The position numbers and the translations under genes were made by a program. Below the pieces are notes generated by a model. The model did no database searches and was not told the DNA's origin. It worked only from the letters and a program-made list of their open reading frames with translations. This document shows positions 55,552 to 64,000 of a stretch of 64,000 nt of DNA, one piece after another. The DNA comes from Streptomyces sp. NBC_01454 (lineage in GTDB: Bacteria > Actinomycetota > Actinomycetes > Streptomycetales > Streptomycetaceae). Every line of letters starts with the position of its first letter. Within the stretch, counting starts at the first letter, position 1. Location: positions 6,758,001 to 6,822,000 of the forward strand of contig NZ_CP109460.1 of NCBI RefSeq assembly GCF_036227565.1, written 5' to 3'.

Positions 55552-55745
55552 GGCTGCCCCGCGACGCTCCCCGGCGCCCTTCGTCACCACCCGGAGTGCC
55601 CCGCCCCGCCGCGGTCGGCGGCCGTGCGTGCAATCCACCCGAGCCACCCGCTGCCTGCCGAACCTCATACGGCAGGATGGCAGTTCGCGCCGGGACGTCC
55701 ACGGATGTCCCGGCGCCTTCGCAGCCCTAGAGACAAGCAGGTGGC

Positions 55746-55817
55746 ATGGTGACGAGACATCACATCGGGTTCATAGCAGGGCCGCTCCTTCCGGTCGCGG
55801 GAGGAGCCGGCCGGTGA
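55746..55817 (+). CDS. Possible 23-residue upstream peptide coupled to mscS
   Basis: An ATG-initiated frame (MVTRHHIGFIAGPLLPVAGG..) ends in a TGA that overlaps the GTG start of mscS as GTGA (55814-55817). Its ribosome site (AGGTGG) is weak. It could drive translational coupling of the channel gene or be chance. There is no known homologue. Confidence 0.35.
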   Translation: MVTRHHIGFIAGPLLPVAGGAGR

Positions 55818-56890
55818 ACCGCGCTGTGACACTGCACGACCTGATCGTGGCCGGAGCGGCGCTGGCCGCCGGCATCGTGGCCGGACTGCTGCTGCGCGTT
55901 GTCCTGCGGTGGCTGGGCAAACACGCGCTGCGCACCCGGTGGAGCGGGGACGATGTCCTCGTCGACGCCCTGCGGGCCGTGGTGCCCTGGGGCGCGGTCG
56001 CCGGCGGGCTGGCGGCGGCGACCGCCGCCCTGCCGCTGACACCGGTGATCGGACACACCGTCAACCGGACGCTGACCGTGCTGCTCATCCTGGTCGTCAC
56101 GCTCACCGCGGCCCGGGTGATCACCGGGCTGGTGAAGTCCCTTGCGCAGTCCCGCTCCGGGGTGGCCGGCTCGGCGACCATCTTCGCCAACATCACCCGC
56201 ATCATCGTCCTGGCGATGGGTTTCCTCGTCGTCCTGCAGACCCTGGGCATCTCCATCGCCCCGCTGCTGACCGCGCTCGGCGTGGGCGGCCTCGCGGTCG
56301 CCCTGGCACTCCAGGACACCCTCGCCAACCTCTTCGCGGGCGTGCACATCCTCGCCTCCAAGACGGTGCAGCCCGGCGACTACATCCGGCTCAGCAGCGG
56401 GGAGGAGGGCTATGTCGTCGACGTCAACTGGCGCAACACCGTGGTGCGTCAGCTCTCCAACAACCTGGTGATCATCTCCAACGCCCAGCTGGCCGGCACC
56501 AACATGACCAACTTCACCCGTCCGGAACAGAAGTTGACGATCCTGGTGCAGGTGGGGGTCGGCTACGACAGCGACCTCGACCACGTCGAGCGGGTCACCA
56601 CCGAGGTCGTCGAGTGCGTGATGAAGGACGTCAACGGCGGCGACCCCGACCACGAAGCGGCCGTCCGCTTCCACACCTTCGGTGACTCCCGCATCGGCTT
56701 CACGGTGATCCTGGGCGTCGGCGAGTTCAGCGACCAGTACCGCATCAAGCACGAGTTCATCAAGCGCCTGCACCGTCGCTACCGGGACGAGGGCATCCGG
56801 ATCCCCTCCCCGGCACGGACCGTGGCCCTGCAGAAGCCGGAGGAGATCGCGATTCCGCACCAGCGCGATCTGTCGGACACGGTGCCGTAG
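55814..56890 (+). CDS. MscS-type mechanosensitive ion channel
   Basis: A 358-residue small-conductance mechanosensitive channel. Three or four N-terminal helices (about 8-150) precede the pore helix LLTALGVGGLAVALALQDTLANLFAGVHIL (about 155-185, LTALGVGG to FAGVHIL), whose Gly/Ala pattern is the MscS packing signature, and then the beta/alpha cytoplasmic cage with VVDVNWRNTVVRQLSNNLVIISNAQL. It releases ions under hypo-osmotic shock. The start GTG 55814 lies behind GGGAGGAG and overlaps a short upstream frame. It is separate from the arg operon in function. Confidence 0.88.
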   Translation: MNRAVTLHDLIVAGAALAAGIVAGLLLRVVLRWLGKHALRTRWSGDDVLVDALRAVVPWGAVAGGLAAATAALPLTPVIGHTVNRTLTVLLILVVTLTAARVITGLVKSLAQSRSGVAGSATIFANITRIIVLAMGFLVVLQTLGISIAPLLTALGVGGLAVALALQDTLANLFAGVHILASKTVQPGDYIRLSSGEEGYVVDVNWRNTVVRQLSNNLVIISNAQLAGTNMTNFTRPEQKLTILVQVGVGYDSDLDHVERVTTEVVECVMKDVNGGDPDHEAAVRFHTFGDSRIGFTVILGVGEFSDQYRIKHEFIKRLHRRYRDEGIRIPSPARTVALQKPEEIAIPHQRDLSDTVP

Positions 56891-56930
56891 GCGGGCAGGC
56901 GGGCAGGCGGGTAGCCGGGTAGCCGGGTAG
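56891..56930 (+). repeat. Five 8-bp tandem repeats after mscS
   Basis: GCGGGCAG, GCGGGCAG, GCGGGTAG, CCGGGTAG, CCGGGTAG follow directly after the mscS stop. This is a slippage-prone minisatellite. Confidence 0.85.
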
Positions 56931-57017
56931 GCCGACCGGGGCCGGCCGCCGCCCGGCCGGGCCCGCCGCGGCCCCGGCCGGGCTCCCGCACGCACCGGAG
57001 CGGACACCGCACACGGC

Positions 57018-57050
57018 AAAGGCCGCTCCCGATCTTCGGAAGCGGCCTTT
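57018..57050. terminator. Terminator between mscS and tRNA-Pro
   Basis: The AAAGGCCGCT / AGCGGCCTTT stem with an internal CCGA/TCGG extension ends in T/A runs on both strands. It lies 18 bp from the tRNA 3' end on the minus strand and can also stop mscS on the plus strand. Confidence 0.8.
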
Positions 57051-57067
57051 GACCTGCAAAAACACCG

Positions 57068-57141
<74 letters not shown>

Positions 57142-57186
57142 GTGCCCGTACCGGCCGGAAGATGCCCGGCCGGGGTGTGCAGAAGA

Positions 57187-57216
57187 AAAATACCCTGTCC
57201 CGGGCCATGAATCCAA
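57187..57216 (-). promoter_or_regulatory. Promoter of tRNA-Pro
   Basis: On the minus strand, TTGGAT (57216-57211) and TATTTT (57192-57187) are 18 bases apart. Transcription would begin about 40 bases ahead of the tRNA. The A/T-rich block stands out from the local GC content. Confidence 0.6.
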
Positions 57217-57283
57217 AGCGGGGCCCACAGGTGGTGCGTCCCGGCCTCCGGGCGGGGGGCTTGAGCCCGTGGTTCGATGAGGT

Positions 57284-57661
57284 ATGGGTGAAATATCCCC
57301 GAAGGACGTCCTCCGGGTGCGCCGGGTGTACGAGACGCCGGAGCCGGCGGACGGGGCGCGGGTGCTGATCGACCGGCTCTGGCCGCGCGGGCTGTCCAAG
57401 GCGGACGCGCAGCTCACCGAGTGGTGCAAGGACGTGGCGCCCTCGACCGAGCTGCGGCGCTGGTACGGCCATCGGGGGGAGCGGTTCGAGCGTTTCGCCG
57501 AGCGCTATCGCGCGGAGCTGGCGCAGGAGGGCGCCCAGGAGGCGCTGGAGCGACTGCGGGGGCTCGCCGCCGAGGGGCCGCTGACGCTGCTGACGGCCAC
57601 GAAGGATGCCTCCTCCAGTCATGCGGCAGTGCTCGCCGAGGTGCTCCAGGAGGACCTCTGA
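57284..57661 (+). CDS. DUF488 (YeaO-like) family protein
   Basis: A 125-residue protein of the DUF488 family. Its recognisable elements are RVYETPEPADGARVLIDRLWPRGLSKADAQLTEWCKDVAPSTELRRWYGH (RVYET to RRWYGH, about 12-62) and a C-terminal LTLLTATKDASSSHA resembling a nucleoside or phosphate loop. Its function is unknown; members have been suggested to act near metal or heme stress, which nothing here tests. The start is ATG 57284, on the plus strand after the divergent tRNA promoter. Confidence 0.82.
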   Translation: MGEISPKDVLRVRRVYETPEPADGARVLIDRLWPRGLSKADAQLTEWCKDVAPSTELRRWYGHRGERFERFAERYRAELAQEGAQEALERLRGLAAEGPLTLLTATKDASSSHAAVLAEVLQEDL

Positions 57662-57744
57662 AATCTATCTAAGGCCTCGCGCCACACCGTCGACACGCCG
57701 CTGACCTGCAAGTTCTCCGATGCGTTGACGAAACATACGGTGGA

Positions 57745-57774
57745 GTGCATACTTATACCCATCAGCGTATGCAC
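57745..57774 (+). promoter_or_regulatory. ARG box upstream of argG
   Basis: GTGCATAC (57745-57752) and GTATGCAC (57767-57774) are perfect inverted arms around TTATACCCATCAGC. GCATAC..TAT..CAT elements match the ArgR operator style. The site ends 15 bases before the argG start, over its leader, so repression by ArgR is direct. Confidence 0.72.
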
Positions 57775-57789
57775 CGTAAGGAGAAACCC

Positions 57790-58983
57790 GTGACCGAGCG
57801 CGTCGTACTCGCCTACTCGGGCGGCCTGGACACCTCCGTCTGTATCGGCTGGATCGCCGAGGAGACGGGCGCCGAGGTCATCGCCGTTGCCGTGGACGTC
57901 GGCCAGGGCGGCGAGGACCTGGACGTCATCCGCAAGCGTGCGCTTGCCTGCGGCGCGGTCGAGGCCGAGGTCGCGGATGCCAAGGACGAATTCGCCGACG
58001 AGTACTGCCTCCCGGCGATCAAGGCCAATGCCCTGTACATGGACCGCTACCCGCTGGTCTCCGCGCTCTCCCGGCCGACCATCGTCAAGCACCTGGTCGC
58101 CGCCGCCAAGAAGCACGGCGCCACCACCGTCGCCCACGGCTGCACCGGCAAGGGCAACGACCAGGTCCGCTTCGAGGCCGGTATCTCCTCCCTCGCCCCC
58201 GACCTGAAGTGCATCGCCCCGGTCCGTGACTACGCGATGACCCGGGACAAGGCGATCGCCTTCTGCGAGGAGAAGAACCTCCCGATCGCGACCACCAAGA
58301 AGTCGCCGTACTCCATCGACCAGAACGTCTTCGGGCGGGCCGTGGAGACCGGCTTCCTGGAGGACATCTGGAACGCGCCGATCGAGGACGTGTACGAGTA
58401 CACGGAGAACCCCGCCACCCAGCGGGAGGCCGACGAGGTCATCATCTCCTTCAAGGAGGGTGTCCCGGTCGCCATCGACGGCAAGCCCGTCACCGTCCTC
58501 CAGGCCATCCAGCAGCTCAACGAGCGGGCCGGCGCCCAGGGCATCGGCCGGATCGACATGGTCGAGGACCGGCTGGTCGGCATCAAGTCCCGCGAGGTGT
58601 ACGAGGCGCCCGGCGCCATCGCGCTGATCACCGCGCACCAGGAGCTGGAGAGCGTCACCGTCGAGCGCGAACTGGCCCGCTACAAGCGGCAGGTCGAGCA
58701 GCGCTGGGGCGAGCTGGTCTACGACGGCCTGTGGTTCTCCCCGCTCAAGCGCGCCCTGGACGGCTTCATCAACGAGGCCAACCAGCAGGTCAGCGGCGAC
58801 ATCCGGATGACTCTGCACGGCGGCCGCGCGGTCGTCACCGGCCGGAAGTCCGACAAGTCGCTCTATGACTTCAACCTGGCGACGTACGACACCGGCGACA
58901 CCTTCGACCAGTCGCTGTCGAAGGGCTTCATCGAGCTCTTCGGAATGTCGAGCAAGATTGCGGCCAAGCGCGACCTGGCCTGA
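57790..58983 (+). CDS. argG: Argininosuccinate synthase
   Basis: Joins citrulline and aspartate using ATP, the penultimate arginine step. The 397-residue protein has the PP-loop [15 protein letters not shown] at the N-terminus, [27 protein letters not shown] and [17 protein letters not shown]. The start GTG 57790 lies behind AAGGAG; upstream in-frame codons fall inside the operator. The ARG box at 57745-57774 controls it. argH follows in the same direction after a 150-bp gap that contains a short repeat. Confidence 0.97.
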   Translation: MTERVVLAYSGGLDTSVCIGWIAEETGAEVIAVAVDVGQGGEDLDVIRKRALACGAVEAEVADAKDEFADEYCLPAIKANALYMDRYPLVSALSRPTIVKHLVAAAKKHGATTVAHGCTGKGNDQVRFEAGISSLAPDLKCIAPVRDYAMTRDKAIAFCEEKNLPIATTKKSPYSIDQNVFGRAVETGFLEDIWNAPIEDVYEYTENPATQREADEVIISFKEGVPVAIDGKPVTVLQAIQQLNERAGAQGIGRIDMVEDRLVGIKSREVYEAPGAIALITAHQELESVTVERELARYKRQVEQRWGELVYDGLWFSPLKRALDGFINEANQQVSGDIRMTLHGGRAVVTGRKSDKSLYDFNLATYDTGDTFDQSLSKGFIELFGMSSKIAAKRDLA

Positions 58984-59035
58984 TCCCGCCTCGTTACCTT
59001 CGTACAAGCGCCGCCCCCCTGCCCTCGCGGTGGGG

Positions 59036-59071
59036 TGGGGGTCCCCCCTGGTCCTCAAGACCTTGGGGGAG
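59036..59071. repeat. Short palindromic repeat, copy 3 (argG-argH gap)
   Basis: GGGGGTCCCCCC is followed by a GGTC-CTCAA-GACC hairpin and TTGGGGGAG. It shares the GGGGGTCCCCC...GGGGGAG frame with copy 1 at 11424-11463 but has a different centre. It lies about 60 bp before the argH start. Confidence 0.55.
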
Positions 59072-59124
59072 GCGGCACAGGGGGCCCGGGTTGTGTCCCG
59101 GAATGCCCGTCACAGCAGCCTTGA

Positions 59125-60576
<1,452 letters not shown>

Positions 60577-60589
60577 CCCTCCGAGGCGT

Positions 60590-60638
60590 ACGACGGCGGC
60601 CCGCCCCCGGGAGAGACCGGGGGCGGGCCGCCGTCGTT
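60590..60638 (+). terminator. argG-argH terminator
   Basis: A perfect 21-bp stem (60590-60610 with 60617-60637) with a 6-base loop (GAGAGA) lies 14 bp after the argH stop. Confidence 0.85.
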
Positions 60639-60702
60639 GCCGCGGGGGAGTGGGGGCCACCCCCCCCCGTCGGTGCGGGACCACGGCAGGGAAGGCGAGG
60701 GC

Positions 60703-60751
60703 GTGAGACAGTGTGAGACATCAGTGTCTCATTCGGGTACTGTATGTCTCA
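60703..60751. promoter_or_regulatory. TetR operator upstream of the TetR-MFS pair
   Basis: TGAGACA at 60704-60710 and 60714-60720 faces TGTCTCA at 60725-60731 and 60745-60751. The inner pair forms the perfect TGAGACA-TCAG-TGTCTCA palindrome. The last half-site includes the first base of the TetR ATG, so binding blocks both transcription and initiation. Confidence 0.75.
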
Positions 60752-61302
60752 TGGCTGTGGATCGGGAGCAGGTACTCAAGGAGGCCGCCGCGTTGCTCAC
60801 GCGGCGGGCGACGACCTCGATGGACGAGATCGCCCGCGCGGCGGGCATCAGCAGGGCGACCCTGCACCGGCACTTCGCCGGGCGTGACGCGCTGATCAAG
60901 GCGCTGGAGGAGCAGGGGATAGCGCAGTTCGCGCAGGCCATCGACCGGGCCCGGCTGGCCGAGGGGGACGCGGCCGACGCGCTGCGCCGGCTGATCGAGG
61001 CGGCCGAACCGGTCGCTGCCGTACTCGCCTTCCTCTTCACCGAGAACCAGCTCTTCGAGGACGGCGAGATCAACGCCGGCTGGGCAGAGCTCGACGCCCG
61101 GATCACCGCCCTCTTCCGGCGCGGCCAGGCAGAGGGCGACTTCCGGATCGAGCTGAGCGCCGCCTGGCTCACCGAGGCGCTCTACGGACTGATCGGCGCC
61201 GGCGCCTGGGCCGTCCACGAAGGACGGGTCGCCCGCAACGACCTCAACCACTCGATCGCCGAGCTGCTGCTCGGCGGCATCCGACGGAGCATGGAGAAAT
61301 GA
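60751..61302 (+). CDS. TetR family regulator of the MFS pump
   Basis: A 183-residue TetR. The helix-turn-helix (about 5-50, VLKEAAALLTRRATTSMDEIARAAGISRATLHRHFAGRDALIKAL, VLKEAA to RDALIKAL) is followed by a helical ligand domain. The start is ATG 60751, set by the operator that ends on it. The stop overlaps the MFS start by four bases (ATGA at 61299-61302). It represses itself and the pump; the inducer is probably a pump substrate. Confidence 0.9.
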   Translation: MAVDREQVLKEAAALLTRRATTSMDEIARAAGISRATLHRHFAGRDALIKALEEQGIAQFAQAIDRARLAEGDAADALRRLIEAAEPVAAVLAFLFTENQLFEDGEINAGWAELDARITALFRRGQAEGDFRIELSAAWLTEALYGLIGAGAWAVHEGRVARNDLNHSIAELLLGGIRRSMEK

Positions 61303-62918
61303 CCGAGACCATAGCGTCAGGACCGGCCGGTTCGGCCCATGTGGACGACCAGCCCCGGCCGGGCCGCTGGCTCGCACTGGCCGTCCTCGTCCTCGCCGTT
61401 CTGCTGGTCGGCGTCGATGCCACGGTTCTCGGCCTCGCCACTCCCTTCCTGAGCGAAGACCTGCGCCCCTCGGGCACCCAGCTGCTGTGGATCGGTGACA
61501 TCTACTCCTTCGTCATCGCCGGTCTGCTGGTGTCCATGGGCAGCCTCGGCGACCGCGTCGGCCGCAAGAAACTGCTGCTGATCGGCTCCGTCGGCTTCGG
61601 CGCGATGTCGGTGCTCGCCGCGTACGCCTCCAGCCCGGAAATGATGATCGCCGCGCGTGCCCTCCAGGGCGTGGCCGGTGCGACGCTGATGCCCGCCACC
61701 CTCGCGCTGATCCGCAACCTCTTCCACGACCCCAGAGAACGCAGCCTCGCCATCGGCATCTGGGGCGCGATGGCCTCGGCCGGCATGGCCGTCGGGCCGG
61801 TCCTCGGCGGCTTTCTGCTGGGGCACTTCTGGTGGGGCTCGGTCTTCCTGATCAACCTGCCGGTGATGGCGCTGCTGGTCGCCGTCGGCGCCAAGGTCAT
61901 CCCGGAGTCGCGCAATCCGGACCCCGGGCCCTGGGACATCCCCAGCGTCGGGCTCTCCCTCGTCGGCATCGTCGCCGTCGTCTACGCCGTCAAGGAAGCG
62001 GCGGTGGAGGGCTACCGCTGGGACATCGCCCTCGCGGCCGTCCTCGGTGTGCTCGCGCTGGTCTGGTTCGTCCGCCGGCAGCTCACCCTGCCCTCGCCGC
62101 TGCTGAACATGAAGCTCTTCGCCCACCGCGGCTTCTCCGGGGCGGTGCTGGCGGATCTGCTGACCATCCTCGGGCTGTCCGGACTGGTCTTCTTCCTCTC
62201 CCAGTTCCTCCAGATGGTGCAGCAGCGCTCGCCGCTGAACGCCGGGCTGGTCGAACTCCCGGCCGCGGTCGGCGCGGTGGGCGCGGGCCTGGCGGCCGGC
62301 TGGGTCGCCCGGAAGCTGTCCGTACGGATCGTGGTGGCCGGCGGTCTCGCGGTGGTCGGGCTGTCGCTGGTCGGCTGCACCACCCTGCACGCCGACACCG
62401 GTACCGCGGCGCTGTGCTTCATCCTCTTCATCGTCGGGGTCGGCGCCGGTTTCTCGTTCACCGTCACCGCCGATGTGATCCTCTCCAATGTGCCCAAGGA
62501 GGAGGCGGGCGCCGCCTCCGCGGTCTCCGAGACGGCCTACGAACTCGGCGCGGCCCTCGGCATCGCCCTGCTCGGCTCCATCGTCACCAGCATCTACCGG
62601 GGATTCCCGACACCCGGCGGGGTGTCCGAGCCCGCCGCCGATGCCGCCCGGGAGTCGCTCGGCGGCGCCGTCGTGATCGCCGGCCAACTCCCCGGCGGAC
62701 AGGGCGGGGCGCTGCTGAAGGCCGCTCAGGACTCCTTCGTGAACGGCGTGGACGTCGCGGCCGGGGTGGGCGCGGCGGTCCTGCTGGCCGCCTCGGGAGC
62801 CGCCTGGTTCCTGCTCCGCGGCCAGGAGCTGGGCAGCAGCCAGGCCGGGGCCGACACCGCGGCCTTCGCCACGGCCGGGCAGGAGCCCCAGCGGCCCGGC
62901 CCGGCCGAGCGCCCGTAA
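61299..62918 (+). CDS. MFS transporter, DHA2 (14-TM) drug efflux type
   Basis: A 539-residue major facilitator with about 14 membrane helices. Motif A is GSLGDRVGRKKLLLIG after helix 2, motif C appears as GMAVGPVLGGFLLG in helix 5, and an ALQGVAGATLMPATLALI segment is typical of DHA2 (QacA/EmrB-like) pumps. It exports lipophilic drugs or antibiotics by proton antiport; the substrate is unknown. It is translationally coupled to the TetR gene. Confidence 0.92.
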   Translation: MTETIASGPAGSAHVDDQPRPGRWLALAVLVLAVLLVGVDATVLGLATPFLSEDLRPSGTQLLWIGDIYSFVIAGLLVSMGSLGDRVGRKKLLLIGSVGFGAMSVLAAYASSPEMMIAARALQGVAGATLMPATLALIRNLFHDPRERSLAIGIWGAMASAGMAVGPVLGGFLLGHFWWGSVFLINLPVMALLVAVGAKVIPESRNPDPGPWDIPSVGLSLVGIVAVVYAVKEAAVEGYRWDIALAAVLGVLALVWFVRRQLTLPSPLLNMKLFAHRGFSGAVLADLLTILGLSGLVFFLSQFLQMVQQRSPLNAGLVELPAAVGAVGAGLAAGWVARKLSVRIVVAGGLAVVGLSLVGCTTLHADTGTAALCFILFIVGVGAGFSFTVTADVILSNVPKEEAGAASAVSETAYELGAALGIALLGSIVTSIYRGFPTPGGVSEPAADAARESLGGAVVIAGQLPGGQGGALLKAAQDSFVNGVDVAAGVGAAVLLAASGAAWFLLRGQELGSSQAGADTAAFATAGQEPQRPGPAERP

Positions 62919-62968
62919 CACCCGTCTCGCCGAACGGCCGATCCGCCGGACGGCGGGCACACACCGCG

Positions 62969-63034
62969 CCCCAGGGCGTGTCCCGTGGATCAGGTGCCAC
63001 GCACCCTGCATGATCCACGGGACACGCCCTGGGG
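62969..63034. repeat. Long near-perfect inverted repeat
   Basis: Twenty-four-base arms, CCCCAGGGCGTGTCCCGTGG... (62969-62992) and its exact complement (63011-63034), surround an 18-base loop that itself folds (GGTGC-CAC-GCACC). There is no T-tract. It ends the MFS unit and resembles intergenic palindromic repeats of Streptomyces. Confidence 0.8.
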
Positions 63035-63151
63035 GCGACTGTCCCCCGCCCGTTCACGCCCGGTACGCGTCGTGGTGACCGGCCGTCCCGAGCGGCTTGC
63101 TTGACTCTCCCGTCGTCCCCTCACGGACGGCCCGCTCAGGAGAGTGACGCA

Positions 63152-64000
63152 GTGCGCGACATCGGACGACGCTCCTTCTTCACCGCCGCGGGGGCTCTGG
63201 CCACCGCGAGCGCCATCGGCAGCAACGCCTACGCCACCGGCCACGCCCGCGACGCGGCCACGGCCGACGAGTACGTAGACGTCCAACTCCTCAACATCAC
63301 CGACCTGCACGGCTATCTGCAGGGCGCCCCGGGCGCCCACTCGATCATCACCGGAGCCGGCGGGAAGACCTACACCGTCGGGGGCGTCGCCTCCATGGCC
63401 GCCCACCTGGAGCGGCTGCGCGACGGCCGCCGCAACTCCCTCTTCTTCGCCCCCGGCGACCTGTTCTCCGGCTGGGAGTTCGACGCCGCCTCCTTCGCCG
63501 ACGAGCCCACCATCGAGGCCCTCAACGCCATGGGCCTGGACTTCGCCTCGGCCGGCAACCACGAGTTCGACAAGTCCGCGACCTACCTCACCTCGCACAT
63601 GGAGGACGGCGACAGCTACCCGGTCACCGGCCGCGACGACGACTTCAAGGACTCCACCGGCCACCGCTTCCGTGGCGCCGAGTTCCCCTACTACAGCGCC
63701 AACATGGTCTGGCACTCCAACGGCGAACTGGTGCTGCCGCCGTACAACATCGTGCAGGTGGACGCCGGCGGCGGCCGCCGGCTGCCGGTCGGCTTCATCC
63801 ATCTGACCGCCATCGGCACCGAGTCCTTCCCCGGCTCCTACCAGCCGGGCCTGCGCACCCTGGACGAGCTGGAGACCGCCAACCGCTGCGCCGCGGAACT
63901 CAAGAAACGCGGCGTCAACGCGATCGTGCTCAGCATGCACGACGGCGCGGTGGCCGGCAGCGACTTCTCCAGCGGCAAGAACCCCTCGGGGCCCGCCTAC
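63152..64000 (+). CDS. Tat-exported 5'-nucleotidase / bifunctional metallophosphatase, C-terminus beyond window
   Basis: An exported dimetal phosphohydrolase; 283 residues are visible and the rest lies beyond 64000. The N-terminus GRRSFFTAAGALATASA is a twin-arginine signal. The calcineurin-like metal ligands are in LLNITDLHGYL (Asp-x-His), FFAPGDLFSG and ASAGNHEFD, and a later LSMHDGA may supply a further His. Family members release phosphate or nucleosides from extracellular nucleotides. The start is GTG 63152, nine bases after AGGAG (63138-63142). Confidence 0.85.
   Translation, partial: MRDIGRRSFFTAAGALATASAIGSNAYATGHARDAATADEYVDVQLLNITDLHGYLQGAPGAHSIITGAGGKTYTVGGVASMAAHLERLRDGRRNSLFFAPGDLFSGWEFDAASFADEPTIEALNAMGLDFASAGNHEFDKSATYLTSHMEDGDSYPVTGRDDDFKDSTGHRFRGAEFPYYSANMVWHSNGELVLPPYNIVQVDAGGGRRLPVGFIHLTAIGTESFPGSYQPGLRTLDELETANRCAAELKKRGVNAIVLSMHDGAVAGSDFSSGKNPSGPAY

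Noticed and set aside
56891..56930. Start of a CRISPR array
   Set aside because: The units are 8 bp with no spacers; this is a simple tandem repeat.

Overview
This window is chromosomal DNA from a high-GC actinomycete, almost certainly a Streptomyces or close relative. The signs are the very high GC content, the many GTG starts, leaderless-looking genes, the rarity of TTA codons, and a gene order (gamma-glutamyl ligase locus, infC-rpmI-rplT, rRNA methylase, histidine kinase, pheS-pheT, then argCJBDR, argG, argH and a TetR/MFS pair) that I recall from the Streptomyces coelicolor core chromosome. I found no rRNA, CRISPR array, prophage or complete insertion sequence. One tRNA gene is present.

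Layout. (1) 1-8.8 kb: a TDT-family transporter cut by the window edge, its divergent LysR regulator, and then a catabolic locus: gamma-glutamyl hydrolase, APC permease, FadR-type GntR repressor, GlnA4-like gamma-glutamyl ligase, aldehyde dehydrogenase and SDR alcohol dehydrogenase. These fit import, gamma-glutamylation, two-step oxidation and hydrolysis of ethanolamine. Two matched palindromes mark the repressor's likely operators. (2) 8.9-15.9 kb: a secreted HAD phosphatase, a D-serine-dehydratase-like PLP protein, a membrane protein coupled to a mycosin-type subtilase, an SseB protein and an aquaporin-like channel. (3) 16-24.3 kb: core translation genes. These are infC, with a non-canonical ATC start behind a structured leader, then rpmI, rplT, a TrmH methylase, an orphan histidine kinase and pheST, closed by a 21-bp perfect hairpin.

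(4) 24.6-34.9 kb: an accessory stretch. It holds a PP2C phosphatase, an SDR/TetR divergent pair, an NsdA-like regulator, a NUDIX hydrolase, a small membrane protein, and a four-gene unit in which a GlxA/AraC regulator is translationally coupled to a ThDP enzyme, an SRPBCC-like protein and an atypical KAS III. The only TTA (bldA-dependent) codons I found in the window lie here: one in the phosphatase, one in the small membrane protein and two in the ThDP gene. This unit is the best candidate for an undescribed pathway.

(5) 34.9-50.3 kb: mixed metabolism and regulation, including 3-hydroxyacyl-CoA dehydrogenase, a GH10-like secreted protein, an EamA/MocR pair whose start codons overlap head to head, a degenerate histidine phosphatase, a LysR effector domain without its DNA-binding domain, a methyltransferase, an amine-oxidase-like flavoenzyme and several small conserved proteins. 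(6) 50.4-60.6 kb: arginine biosynthesis (argC-J-B-D-R, then argG and argH) with ARG-box-like operators. It is interrupted by an MscS channel, tRNA-Pro and a DUF488 gene. (7) 60.7-64 kb: a TetR-MFS efflux pair with a clear operator, a long inverted repeat, and the start of a Tat-exported 5'-nucleotidase.
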